NCBI RefSeq assembly: GCF_003471165.1
Contig: NZ_QRIL01000023.1
Span: forward strand, 1-64,000
Reading direction: 5' to 3'
Origin: Ruminococcus sp. AM22-13
GTDB lineage: Bacteria; Bacillota; Clostridia; Lachnospirales; Lachnospiraceae
Length of the DNA stretch: 64,000 nt
The first letter of the stretch is position 1; each line of letters opens with the position of its first letter. Made by a program: the position numbers and the translations under genes. The notes beneath the pieces are model-generated. The model saw only the letters and a program-made list of their open reading frames with translations. It was not told where the DNA came from and ran no database searches. Shown here in pieces: positions 51,926 through 59,907 of the stretch.

Positions 51926-51956
51926 AATTCTGATTATTTAAATACGGATAAATAAA

Positions 51957-51995
51957 CAAAAACCCTGGTGCGTGTGAGCAACAGGGTTTTTTATT
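51957..51995 (+). terminator. Terminator of superoxide reductase-rubredoxin
   Basis: AAAAACCCTG pairs with CAGGGTTTTTT over a 14-base loop; the right arm includes the T tract. Confidence 0.85.
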
Positions 51996-52005
51996 GCGAT
52001 AGTTT

Positions 52006-52046
52006 GTGATGATATCACAGAAAATGATTTACCTTTTGCTTATAAT
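52006..52046 (+). promoter_or_regulatory. Crp/Fnr-type site and promoter of the SDR gene
   Basis: GTGAT-GAT-ATCAC (52006-52018) is a perfect dyad; TATAAT starts at 52041, 29 bases from the dyad centre. This places the site at about -41, as in class II activation by Crp/Fnr proteins. No good -35 box is present, which fits activator dependence. Confidence 0.8.
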
Positions 52047-52078
52047 GTAACTACAAACAAAGTAAGGAGGTAGTCTAA

Positions 52079-52825
52079 ATGAGATTAAAAGATAAAGTTG
52101 CAATCATTACGGGTGGAAGCCGTGGTATAGGATTTGCTACAGCTGATAAATTCTTGAAGGAAGGTGCTTCAGTTGTGTTGGCAGCAAGTTCACAGGAATC
52201 GGCAGATATTGCTGTAGATAAATTAAAAGAAAAATATCCCAATGCAATAGTTGCTGGAATTAGTCCAAATCTGGCAAGCATGGAGTCTGTCAGAAAGGCT
52301 TTTAAAGAGGCAACTGAAAAATATGGATGTGTCGACATACTGGTAAATAATGCAGGGATTTCAGAAAACACCTCTTTTATGGATTATACAGAGGAGACTT
52401 TTGATAAAGTCATGGATCTAAATGTAAAAGGAGTATTTAATACTACTCGTGTAGCTGCAGAATGTATGGTGGCAAGAGGCAAGGGGGTCATTCTCTCAAC
52501 TTCTTCCATGGTGAGTATTTCTGGACAGCCAAGTGGGTTTGCTTATCCTGCGTCCAAGTTTGCAGTAAACGGATTGACTGTATCATTAGCAAGAGAACTA
52601 GGACCTAAAGGTATTCGTGTTAATGCTGTTGCACCTGGGATTACAGAAACTGATATGATGAAGGCCGTGCCAAAGGAAGTTATCGAACCTATGATTGAAA
52701 GAATTCCATTGCGTCGTCTTGGACAGCCAGAAGATATTGCCAATGCGTTTGTGTTTCTTGCTTCAGATGAGGCGAGTTACATTACAGGTGTTATATTAAG
52801 TGTAGATGGTATGGCAAGAAGTTAA
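52079..52825 (+). CDS. Short-chain dehydrogenase/reductase (FabG-like)
   Basis: A 248-residue NAD(P)H-dependent oxidoreductase. The cofactor motif is IITGGSRGIGFATADKFLKE, NNAG is in ILVNNAGISENTSFMD, and the catalytic triad includes Ser in STSSMVSISG and Tyr/Lys in YPASK. The end ITGVILSVDGMARS is typical for 3-oxoacyl-ACP reductase-like SDRs, but the substrate is open because no fatty-acid genes are nearby. It is a single gene with a Crp/Fnr-type site in its promoter, shared with the two thioredoxin operons. Confidence 0.9.
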   Translation: MRLKDKVAIITGGSRGIGFATADKFLKEGASVVLAASSQESADIAVDKLKEKYPNAIVAGISPNLASMESVRKAFKEATEKYGCVDILVNNAGISENTSFMDYTEETFDKVMDLNVKGVFNTTRVAAECMVARGKGVILSTSSMVSISGQPSGFAYPASKFAVNGLTVSLARELGPKGIRVNAVAPGITETDMMKAVPKEVIEPMIERIPLRRLGQPEDIANAFVFLASDEASYITGVILSVDGMARS

Positions 52826-52839
52826 GTTAATGAGGTATG

Positions 52840-52880
52840 GTGATGTAATCACGGAAAATAAATGAAATTAAGACTATAAT
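52840..52880 (+). promoter_or_regulatory. Crp/Fnr-type site and promoter of the thioredoxin-CoADR operon
   Basis: GTGAT-GTA-ATCAC (52840-52852) and TATAAT starting at 52875, again 29 bases from the dyad centre. Same geometry as the SDR promoter. Confidence 0.8.
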
Positions 52881-52917
52881 AAATCTACAAAAAGAAAAAG
52901 ATAAGGAGGACTGTAAA

Positions 52918-53223
52918 ATGTCTGCTATTAATATCAATAAAAATAATTTTCAGAACGAAGTACTGAATTCCGATAAACTCGTTCTTTTAGATTTTTGGGC
53001 ATCTTGGTGTGCACCTTGCCGCATGGTAGTACCTATTGTAGAGGAGATTGCAAGTGAGCGTAGAGATATTAAAGTTGGAAAGATTAATGTAGATGAAGAA
53101 CCTGAACTGACAAATAAGTTCAGTATTATGAGCATTCCGACTTTAGTGGTTATGAAGAATGGGAAGATTGTACAGCAGGTTTCAGGGGCGAGACCTAAGA
53201 ATGCGATTTTAGAAATGCTTTAG
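52918..53223 (+). CDS. Thioredoxin (operon with rhodanese and CoADR)
   Basis: A 101-residue thioredoxin with active site WCAPC in LVLLDFWASWCAPCRMVVP and the cis-proline SIPTLVVMKNGK. It has an AAGGAGG site. The next genes encode a rhodanese and a CoA-disulfide reductase with rhodanese domain, so it may receive or donate electrons in a sulfur-transfer or thiol-repair pathway. Different from the thioredoxin at 57716 (WCGYC). Confidence 0.95.
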   Translation: MSAININKNNFQNEVLNSDKLVLLDFWASWCAPCRMVVPIVEEIASERRDIKVGKINVDEEPELTNKFSIMSIPTLVVMKNGKIVQQVSGARPKNAILEML

Positions 53224-53235
53224 GGAGGTGTGCTA

Positions 53236-53556
53236 ATGGGATTTTTTGATCTCTTTAAACAGTCGAATATTAATCAAGGCATAGAAGAATATAAAAGGAC
53301 TGATGATGCAGTTCTGCTGGATGTACGTACACCGCAGGAATATCAGGAAGGACATATACCAGAAAGTAAAAATGTGCCGTTGCAGCAACTTGACAATATT
53401 GCTTCTGTAGCGAAGAATAAGGATATCCCACTGTTTGTATACTGTTATTCCGGTTCACGAAGCCGCCAGGCAACTGGGATACTGCAACGAATGGGATATT
53501 CTAAAGTAAATAATATCGGTGGCATTGCAGCTTACTCAGGAAAGGTGGAAAAATAA
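53236..53556 (+). CDS. Single-domain rhodanese
   Basis: A 106-residue sulfurtransferase-like protein. The active-site loop is VYCYSGSRSRQATG with the catalytic Cys; DDAVLLDVRTPQEYQEGHIP is the usual CH2A-type motif. GGGAGG precedes the ATG at 53236. The stop and the next start are one base apart, so it is coupled to the CoA-disulfide reductase, which has its own rhodanese domain. Both could carry persulfide sulfur. Confidence 0.92.
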   Translation: MGFFDLFKQSNINQGIEEYKRTDDAVLLDVRTPQEYQEGHIPESKNVPLQQLDNIASVAKNKDIPLFVYCYSGSRSRQATGILQRMGYSKVNNIGGIAAYSGKVEK

Positions 53557-53557
53557 G

Positions 53558-55255
53558 ATGAAGGTAATAATTGTAGGAGGTGTAGCCGGAGGAGCTACAG
53601 CCGCAGCAAGAATACGCAGACTGAATGAGCATACTGAAATTACTGTGTTTGAAAGATCCGGATACATATCCTATGCAAATTGTGGGCTTCCATATTATAT
53701 TGGAGACGTGATCACAGACCCGGAAGAACTTACACTACAGACACCAGAGAGTTTTTTTAAACGCTTCCGTATTAACATGAAAATTCATCATGAAGTTATC
53801 TCCATACATCCGGAACGTAAAACGGTTTCAGTGAAAAATTTAGAGAATGGTGAGATATTTGAAGAAAAATATGATAAGCTGATCCTCTCTCCAGGTGCAA
53901 AGCCAACACAGCCGAGACTTCCCGGAGTAGGTATTGATAAACTTTTTACACTTCGTACTGTAGAAGACACTTTTCAGATAAAGGAATATATAAATAAGAA
54001 TCATCCAAAATCGGCTGTATTGGCAGGTGGCGGTTTTATTGGTCTGGAACTGGCAGAAAATTTGAGGGAGCTTGGCATGGATGTTACGATTGTCCAGCGG
54101 CCTAAGCAGCTGATGAATCCATTTGACCCGGATATGGCATCCATGATCCATAATGAAATGAGAAAGCATAGAATAAAACTGGTACTAGGCTATACAGTAG
54201 AAGGATTTAAAGGAAAAGACAATGGAGTGGAGATCTTATTAAAAGATAATCCATCCCTTCAGGCTGATATGGTGGTGCTAGCAATCGGAGTCACACCAGA
54301 CACAGCATTAGCAAAAGAAGCTGGTCTGGAACTTGGCATCAAGGGAAGTATTGTAGTGAATGACAGAATGGAAACTTCTGTACCGGATATTTATGCAGCA
54401 GGTGATGCAGTTCAGGTAAAACATTATGTTACGGGTGATGATGCGCTGATTTCTTTAGCGGGACCTGCTAATAAACAGGGCAGGATCATCGCGGATAACA
54501 TTTGTGGTGGTGATAGTCGTTATCTGGGCAGTCAGGGAAGCTCCGTTATCAAAGTATTTGATATGACAGCAGCCACTACAGGTATCAATGAAACCAATGC
54601 CAAAAAGTCAGGATTAGAGGTAGATACAGTAATTCTTTCTCCTATGAGTCATGCCGGTTACTATCCTGGTGGAAAAGTGATGACCATGAAGGTGGTTTTT
54701 GAAAAAGAAACCTATCGTTTGCTTGGTGCTCAGATTATTGGATATGAAGGCGTTGATAAACGTATTGATGTGCTGGCAACAGCAATTCATGCAGGGCTGA
54801 AGGCAACCCAGCTGAAAGATTTAGATCTCGCATATGCACCGCCTTATTCCTCTGCCAAGGATCCTGTAAATATGGCTGGATTCATGATAGACAATATAGC
54901 GAAAGGTACCTTAAAACAATGGCATTTGGAAGATATGGATAAGATTTCTAAAGATCAAAATGTGGTGTTGCTGGATGTGAGAACGGTAGGTGAATTTAAC
55001 AGGGGTCATATGGATGGATTCAACAATATTCCTGTAGATGAACTGAGGGAACGAATTAACGAAATTGAGAAAGGAAAGCCTGTGTATCTGATATGCCAAA
55101 GTGGTCTGCGCAGTTACATTGCCAGCCGTATTCTGGAAGGAAATGGATATGAAACATATAACTTTTCCGGTGGATTCCGCTTCTATGATGCAGTGGTTAA
55201 TGACCGTGCGCTGATCGAAAGGGCATATGCATGCGGTATGGATTATAAAAAATAA
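53558..55255 (+). CDS. CoA-disulfide reductase with C-terminal rhodanese domain
   Basis: A 565-residue flavoprotein. Residues 1-440 are a pyridine nucleotide-disulfide oxidoreductase: FAD motif KVIIVGGVAGGATAAARIRR, catalytic Cys42 in SYANCGLPYYIGD, NADH motif AVLAGGGFIGLELAENL, and IYAAGDAVQV for FAD. Residues about 460-565 are a rhodanese with Cys in LICQSGLRSYIA (about residue 513). Fusions of this type reduce CoA disulfide, CoA persulfide or polysulfide. It ends the Crp/Fnr-type operon begun by thioredoxin. Start is the ATG at 53558 after GGAAAGGTGG. Confidence 0.94.
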   Translation: MKVIIVGGVAGGATAAARIRRLNEHTEITVFERSGYISYANCGLPYYIGDVITDPEELTLQTPESFFKRFRINMKIHHEVISIHPERKTVSVKNLENGEIFEEKYDKLILSPGAKPTQPRLPGVGIDKLFTLRTVEDTFQIKEYINKNHPKSAVLAGGGFIGLELAENLRELGMDVTIVQRPKQLMNPFDPDMASMIHNEMRKHRIKLVLGYTVEGFKGKDNGVEILLKDNPSLQADMVVLAIGVTPDTALAKEAGLELGIKGSIVVNDRMETSVPDIYAAGDAVQVKHYVTGDDALISLAGPANKQGRIIADNICGGDSRYLGSQGSSVIKVFDMTAATTGINETNAKKSGLEVDTVILSPMSHAGYYPGGKVMTMKVVFEKETYRLLGAQIIGYEGVDKRIDVLATAIHAGLKATQLKDLDLAYAPPYSSAKDPVNMAGFMIDNIAKGTLKQWHLEDMDKISKDQNVVLLDVRTVGEFNRGHMDGFNNIPVDELRERINEIEKGKPVYLICQSGLRSYIASRILEGNGYETYNFSGGFRFYDAVVNDRALIERAYACGMDYKK

Positions 55256-55291
55256 TCATAATATTTTTATAATTTTCTCGTAATATAAAAA

Positions 55292-55347
55292 GATCCCCCA
55301 TTTATTAGAATGACTTTCATAATTCTGATAAATGGCGGATTCTTCTT
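55292..55347. terminator. Bidirectional terminator between CoADR and the Crp/Fnr gene
   Basis: GATCC-CCATTTAT-AGAAT-type left arm pairs with ATTCT-ATAAATGG-GGATTC over a 10-base loop, followed by TTCTTTA in the plus direction. It lies between convergent genes. Confidence 0.75.
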
Positions 55348-55369
55348 TATATGTTACAGAAAAACAATT

Positions 55370-56029
55370 TTATGACCTTTGGAGTGTTTCCAGTCTTTTT
55401 GAATCAAGGATTGTGATTTTGCCGCGGGAGAGTTTGACGAGACCCTCGCCTTGAAAGTATCGAAGCATTCGAGTGATAACTTCCCTGTGGGAACCAAGAT
55501 GATTAGCAATCGTCTCATGAGTGATTTTCAGCTCGTTTGTTCCTTCGATAGAGGTTTCTTCTAAAAGAAATGAAGCAACACGCTTATCCAAACTCTTCCA
55601 CATGATTTGTTCAATCAGCCACATGACATCAGAAAAACGGGTAGCCATTAACTCATTGGTATAGTTTGCGACAGGAGCAGATTCCTTCATGATGCCCTTA
55701 TAGATTTCAGCAGGAATGATCCAAAGATCAGTATCTTTTTCTGCTTCAATGGTTACTTCAAATTGAATGGAGCGTATGATACATGAGGCGGATAAAAGAC
55801 ACATATCCATATCGAACAGACGGTAAAGTGTAATCTCTCGTCCTTCATCTGAAAGCATGTAGGTTCGAAGCTGCCCGGATTTAACCAGTAATAATCCAGT
55901 ACAATCCAGGTTTCCATTGTGAATGATTGTTCCTTTTTTTACATACTGTGTGATTAAATTGTCTGAAATTAGTTTTTTCTGTGCTGTATTTAAGTCATTC
56001 CATAGTGGAAAATAATTTTCGAAGTTCAT
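55370..56029 (-). CDS. Crp/Fnr-family transcriptional regulator
   Basis: A 219-residue regulator. Residues 20-120 form the cyclic-nucleotide-binding-type sensor (KKGTIIHNGNLDCTGLLLVK, GQLRTYMLSDEGREITLYRL, FDMDMCLLSASCIIRSIQFE). The C-terminal helix-turn-helix is KITHETIANHLGSHREVITR, with Arg residues in the recognition helix. Cysteines in the sensor (DMCLLSASC) could be redox-active, but a full Fnr cluster pattern at the N-terminus is not seen. Start is the ATG at 56029 after AAAGGAGATAAC. It is the likely reader of the GTGAT-N3-ATCAC sites in the same region. Confidence 0.9.
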   Translation of the reverse strand: MNFENYFPLWNDLNTAQKKLISDNLITQYVKKGTIIHNGNLDCTGLLLVKSGQLRTYMLSDEGREITLYRLFDMDMCLLSASCIIRSIQFEVTIEAEKDTDLWIIPAEIYKGIMKESAPVANYTNELMATRFSDVMWLIEQIMWKSLDKRVASFLLEETSIEGTNELKITHETIANHLGSHREVITRMLRYFQGEGLVKLSRGKITILDSKRLETLQRS

Positions 56030-56077
56030 AACCGTTATCTCCTTTACGAACATAGTATACTTGTTTTTTTTAGATGC

Positions 56078-56119
56078 GTCAATTATATAATTGACATATG
56101 CCATAAATAAAAATATACT
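56078..56119. promoter_or_regulatory. Perfect palindrome in the divergent promoter of the Crp/Fnr gene
   Basis: GTCAATTATATAATTGAC (56078-56095) is a perfect 18-base palindrome. Its right end is the TTGACA (56091-56096) of a plus-strand promoter with TATACT at 56114-56119 (17-base spacer). It lies about 50 bases upstream of the minus-strand regulator, so it may control both directions. A near copy of 32 bases with three changes is found at 57574. Confidence 0.75.
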
Positions 56120-56163
56120 GATTATAATATATGACGGTTGCAAATATGAGGGAGGGATAAATA

Positions 56164-56466
56164 ATGCAGGGAGATGTCAGTTTTACATTTTTGGACCGAA
56201 TTGAAGAAGTAGAACTGAATATTGTAGATAGACGATGGCAGTCTGCACTGGCATTGGCATTGACTTTGCCAGATATTTGCGGAGAACGCTGTTGGCAGCT
56301 CCGGTGTGAATATCTTCATCAAAACAAAGGATTTTTAAATGATGAAAAGAATATACACTTTCATCTTGGATTAAACTGTGGAATGTCAGTTTGTCAGCTG
56401 GACAGTATGAACATACAGGAGAACAGAATCGATATTCGTATAGACATAGAACAGTTTTGTATGTGA
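56164..56466 (+). CDS. Hypothetical protein with truncated conserved N-terminus
   Basis: A 100-residue protein not assigned to a named family. RRWQSALALALTLPDICGER resembles the start of a conserved Firmicutes protein of about 180 residues that begins with the same ALALALTLPDICG text; WQLRCEYLHQNKGFL matches a later part, so an internal segment seems deleted here. The rest (FHLGLNCGMSVCQL) is Cys-rich. A GGAGGG site precedes the ATG and a promoter lies upstream, so it is probably expressed. Confidence 0.5.
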   Translation: MQGDVSFTFLDRIEEVELNIVDRRWQSALALALTLPDICGERCWQLRCEYLHQNKGFLNDEKNIHFHLGLNCGMSVCQLDSMNIQENRIDIRIDIEQFCM

Positions 56467-56531
56467 ATGTGTAAGGCAGCAAAGAGTTACTATGATAAAG
56501 TTAATTTGGAAAAAGACTTTAGGTGGTTCAT

Positions 56532-56584
56532 AAAAGGCATATGTCAAAAATGTTATTGACATATGCCTTTTATAGGATTATTAT
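56532..56584 (+). promoter_or_regulatory. Inverted repeat and promoter upstream of the DUF134-NifX gene
   Basis: AAAAGGCATATGTCAA (56532-56547) and TTGACATATGCCTTTT (56556-56571) are perfect inverted copies. The second includes TTGACA (56556-56561), with TATTAT 17 bases on (56579-56584). The half-site TTGACATATGCC also occurs in the promoter at 56091. It could double as a terminator of the preceding gene. Confidence 0.7.
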
Positions 56585-56611
56585 ATAAAAAAAGCGAGAA
56601 AGGAGCAGTTT

Positions 56612-57385
56612 ATGCCGAGACCAGTAAAGTGCAGAAAAATCTGTCATTTTCCCAATACTTTAGAATTTTTTCCGGCAGATAATACTGAGAAAAAAACACC
56701 CATTGTTCTGACGGTAGATGAGTATGAGACAATTCGTCTTTTGGACAAGAAAGGTTATAGTCAGGAGCAGTGTGCAGCATCTATGCAAGTCGCAAGAACA
56801 ACAGTTCAACGGATTTACGAGATTGCCAGGAAGAAAATAGCAGATGCACTTATTGATGGACATCCGCTTAGAATTGAGGGTGGGGATTTCATAATCTGTG
56901 ACGGTCAGAACAGCAACTGTAGCTTTGGAGGATGTTACAAACAGGAAATTTACCAAAAATATGCAGAAGAAAAAGGAGAAGGTATCATGAGAATAGCAGT
57001 AACATATGAAAATGGACAGATTTTCCAGCACTTTGGACACACAGAGACATTTAAGATTTACGATGTAGAGGAAGGAAAAGTAGTACATTCAGAAATAGTA
57101 GATACGAATGGAAGCGGACATGGTGCATTAGCGGGAGTTCTTAATGCATTGAATGCAGATGTTCTGATCTGTGGCGGAATCGGAGGCGGTGCACAGACAG
57201 CATTAGCGGCAGCCGGTATTAAGCTTTTCGGAGGAGTTTCCGGAGATGCGGATGAAGCAGTAGAAGCCTTTATTAATGAAACACTGGATTACAATCCGGA
57301 TGTGAAGTGCTCTCACCATGAGCACAGCCACGGGGAAGGACATACCTGTGGTGAGCACGGATGTGGAAGCCATAGCTGTCATTAA
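56612..57385 (+). CDS. DUF134 protein fused to a NifX/NifB-type domain
   Basis: A 257-residue fusion. Residues 1-110 are DUF134, a helix-turn-helix protein of unknown role (PRPVKCRKICHFPNTLEFFP, LTVDEYETIRLLDKKGYSQE, ARTTVQRIYEIARKKIADAL) with Cys pairs. Residues 126-230 are a dinitrogenase iron-molybdenum cofactor domain (MRIAVTYENGQIFQHFGHTE, DVLICGGIGGGAQTALAAAG). The C-terminus is rich in His and Cys (CSHHEHSHGEGHTCGEHGCG) and probably binds metal. An internal GGAGAAGG and ATG at 56987 would allow separate translation of the NifX part. No nitrogenase genes are nearby; a metal-cluster or redox sensor role is likelier. Confidence 0.88.
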   Translation: MPRPVKCRKICHFPNTLEFFPADNTEKKTPIVLTVDEYETIRLLDKKGYSQEQCAASMQVARTTVQRIYEIARKKIADALIDGHPLRIEGGDFIICDGQNSNCSFGGCYKQEIYQKYAEEKGEGIMRIAVTYENGQIFQHFGHTETFKIYDVEEGKVVHSEIVDTNGSGHGALAGVLNALNADVLICGGIGGGAQTALAAAGIKLFGGVSGDADEAVEAFINETLDYNPDVKCSHHEHSHGEGHTCGEHGCGSHSCH

Positions 57386-57410
57386 GAAGAATAGTGAAAA
57401 ATAATAATAC

Positions 57411-57460
57411 GAAAGGATGTGCCAAGGTAATGGAGAAGTTACCGTAGCGCATCCTTTTTT
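57411..57460 (+). terminator. Terminator of the DUF134-NifX gene
   Basis: AAAGGATGTGC pairs with GCGCATCCTTT with an inner stem AGGTAA/TTACC, followed by a T run. Confidence 0.85.
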
Positions 57461-57573
57461 GTTATTTTCATATTGATTATTTCTTACTTGCCGAAAGTAA
57501 TGAATTGAACGTATAATACTCCCAGCTTTTTGTAACTGTCAAAGACGGGAGTATACTTAATTTATTGAGATGT

Positions 57574-57598
57574 GTCAATTATATAACTGGCATATGCC
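57574..57598 (+). promoter_or_regulatory. Second copy of the promoter palindrome
   Basis: GTCAATTATATAACTGG followed by CATATGCC matches the element at 56078 over 32 bases with three differences. The changes break the 18-base palindrome but create GGCATATGCC, a perfect 10-base one. It lies about 50 bases upstream of a Crp/Fnr-type site. Confidence 0.6.
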
Positions 57599-57644
57599 GT
57601 AAATAGAAATAAAAAGAAGCGTAATAAAGTAAATTGTTTTTTCT

Positions 57645-57685
57645 GTGATATCATCACGGAAGCAAGATCTTTTATGGGGTATATT
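57645..57685 (+). promoter_or_regulatory. Crp/Fnr-type site and promoter of the thioredoxin-TrxB operon
   Basis: GTGAT-ATC-ATCAC (57645-57657), the exact reverse complement of the site at 52006. TATATT starts at 57680, again 29 bases from the dyad centre. Same class II geometry as at 52006 and 52840. Confidence 0.75.
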
Positions 57686-57715
57686 AAGTTCAAACAGGAG
57701 AAGGGGTTAAAAAAT

Positions 57716-58039
57716 ATGACATCAATAAATATAAATAAAGAAAAGTTTGGACAATTAATTCATAAGGAAAAACTGGCTTTGGTTGATTTCTGGGCACCTT
57801 GGTGTGGTTATTGCCGTAGAATTGGAGCAGCTTATGAAAAAATAAGTGAAGAATACAGCGATATTCTTATTGCAGGAAAAGTAAATATTGATGAAGAACC
57901 ACAGATTGCAGAAGCTGAAAAGATTGAGATAATTCCTACGCTGGTTTTATATCGAGATGGAAAGGCAATAGATTCTATTGTTGCACCCGAATCAAAAAAA
58001 ATGATAGAAAACTTTATTAATGAAGCTTTGGAAAAATAA
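57716..58039 (+). CDS. Thioredoxin-like protein with WCGYC active site
   Basis: A 107-residue thioredoxin. Active site WCGYC in LALVDFWAPWCGYCRRIGAA and cis-Pro in EIIPTLVLYRDGKA. The CGYC dipeptide is unusual for thioredoxin (CGPC) and tends to raise the redox potential. Start is the ATG at 57716 after AGGAGAAGGGG. Thioredoxin reductase follows 17 bases later, so this is the matched substrate. Confidence 0.93.
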   Translation: MTSININKEKFGQLIHKEKLALVDFWAPWCGYCRRIGAAYEKISEEYSDILIAGKVNIDEEPQIAEAEKIEIIPTLVLYRDGKAIDSIVAPESKKMIENFINEALEK

Positions 58040-58056
58040 AATAGGAGGACTGTTGT

Positions 58057-58983
58057 ATGAATGAAAATCATGTTTACGATATGATTATCGTGGGAGGAGG
58101 ACCTGGTGGGTATACATCAGCATTATACGCAGCCAGAGCAGGACTTGAAACAATTGTTTTAGAAAAATTATCTGCAGGTGGCCAGATGTCACTGACATGG
58201 CAGATTGATAACTATCCTGGTTTTGAAAATGGAATTGACGGATTTTCATTGGCAGAGAAAATGCAAAAACAGGCGGAAAAATATGGTGCTAAAAGTGAAT
58301 ATGCAGAAGTTTTTAATATGGATTTAGCAGGAAAGCTTAAGAGAGTAGAAACTAGTTCGGGAATTTATATTGGGAAAACAGTAGTGATAGCTACAGGAGC
58401 AAATCCAAGAGAACTTGGTCTTGATAAAGAAAAAGAATTGATAGGTCATGGAGTTGCTTATTGTGCCGCCTGTGATGGTATGTTTTATAAAGATAAGATT
58501 GTGGTTGTTGTTGGTGGTGGAAATTCTGCTGTATCAGATGCTACTCTTTTAAGTCGAATTGCTAAGAAAGTTATCATTGTTCATCGAAGAGATACATTAC
58601 GTGCAACAAAAATTTACAATGACCAGCTGATGAAAACTGAAAATATAGAGTTTCGATGGAATAGTACAGTAAAAGAACTGCTTTATGGAGAACGATTGAC
58701 TGGTGTGCGGTTGAAAGATACAGTTACAGGAGAAGAAAACATTATAGAATGTGACGGCTTGTTTGTGAGTATAGGAAGAAAACCGACAATAGATTTTTTA
58801 GATAATCAGATAGAACTGGATAATAAAGGATATATTGTGGCAGGTGAAAATACTGAAACGAGTATTCCAGGTGTTTATGCTGTAGGAGATGTCAGAACAA
58901 AGTTACTTCGTCAGATAGTAACAGCTGTTGCAGATGGTGCTATGGCAGTACATATGGCAGAAAAATATATGGGGAAAATGTAA
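58057..58983 (+). CDS. trxB: Thioredoxin reductase
   Basis: A 308-residue flavoenzyme reducing thioredoxin. FAD motif MIIVGGGPGGYTSALYAARA, redox-active CAAC in GVAYCAACDGMFYKDK, nucleotide motif VVVVGGGNSAVSDATLLSRI followed by HRRDTLRATK, whose His-Arg-Arg suggests NADPH, and the C-terminal GVYAVGDVRTKLLRQIVTA. AGGAGG precedes the ATG. It completes the electron supply for Bcp peroxidases and perhaps for the upstream thioredoxins. The 350 bases that follow contain no recognisable gene. Confidence 0.96.
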   Translation: MNENHVYDMIIVGGGPGGYTSALYAARAGLETIVLEKLSAGGQMSLTWQIDNYPGFENGIDGFSLAEKMQKQAEKYGAKSEYAEVFNMDLAGKLKRVETSSGIYIGKTVVIATGANPRELGLDKEKELIGHGVAYCAACDGMFYKDKIVVVVGGGNSAVSDATLLSRIAKKVIIVHRRDTLRATKIYNDQLMKTENIEFRWNSTVKELLYGERLTGVRLKDTVTGEENIIECDGLFVSIGRKPTIDFLDNQIELDNKGYIVAGENTETSIPGVYAVGDVRTKLLRQIVTAVADGAMAVHMAEKYMGKM

Positions 58984-59338
58984 AGTGAATTCCGCCTTTA
59001 TGCATAGGAATTGTTTTGTTAAGTTAAATAATGAAACAGAAAATAGTCATTTTGATAGACCATATTTACTATAAATAATCAGAATTTGAATACTGAACTT
59101 TTTATACTGAAATATGTACGATTTCAATAATGACATGAACTTAAGGGAACGTATTGCGGATACTTTGTGAACTTTATCCTGATACAATGATTATGCTGAT
59201 GAAAGAAGGCATGTATTATTGTTTTCTATATTGATATTAGGACAGAATGTTGTCAGCTATAATGTGCAAAATGAATTACGTTTAGTTAAAAAAGGATTTC
59301 CGCTCAGATATTCTTTAAAAGAAAAATTACAATGCAAG

Positions 59339-59863
59339 TCAGTTATTGGAAGAGTATTCAAAACAAAAAGTAAGTGAAAGATAATATACTTTATCCCCAT
59401 TCCAGACAGGTACGCAGAGCATGACACTCACAAAGCAGTGTCCATTCAGATAGTTGGAACCGTTGTGTGCAGCATGGTCAAACAGTTTTGAAACATTTTC
59501 AAATTTTGTGCCAAATTTAGATACCATCGTATCATCCACGCACAGAAATACAGGCTGTGTCTGCAATGAATCCGGTATCAGCTTCAAAACAATCCTGACA
59601 GTAGTATTCATAAATCTGGAATAATCAACCTTTGCATAGGAACATGCATAATAAAATACATTCAGTGATTTCTCCGTTATTCTGGATAAAAAATGCTGAT
59701 ATAGAAACCGGATGGAATGTGCGGATTCTAAGGCCAGTATGGATAATATCAGCAAAAATAAGGTATCTGCTGTCGGAACAGAAAAAGTTGTAAAGTGGTG
59801 TAAATTATAATAATCAGAGTCACTTCCTATAATATAAGAAATGACTCTGACTTCATTTGTCAT
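59339..59863 (-). pseudogene. Transposase N-terminal fragment (DDE, IS4/IS701-like)
   Basis: About 170 codons of the first half of a transposase. TFSVPTADTLFLLILSILAL and HSIRFLYQHFLSRITEKSLN lead to PVFLCVDDTMVSKFGTKFEN with the first catalytic aspartates, and LFDHAAHNGSNYLNGHCFVS with the usual histidine-rich strand. The frame is lost after KVYYLSL, and the second half with the glutamate is not found downstream on the same strand. It is a different element from the 366-base IS derivative at 11445, which keeps the opposite end. Confidence 0.75.
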
Positions 59864-59907
59864 GAGTTTCTAATAAAAATATTTATTGTGAAAAATGTTA
59901 GAACCCG

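Noticed and set aside
59000..59338. Possible protein remnant (text like LYPDTMIMLMKEGMYY) before the transposase fragment
   Set aside because: Too short and interrupted by stops; no family could be supported.
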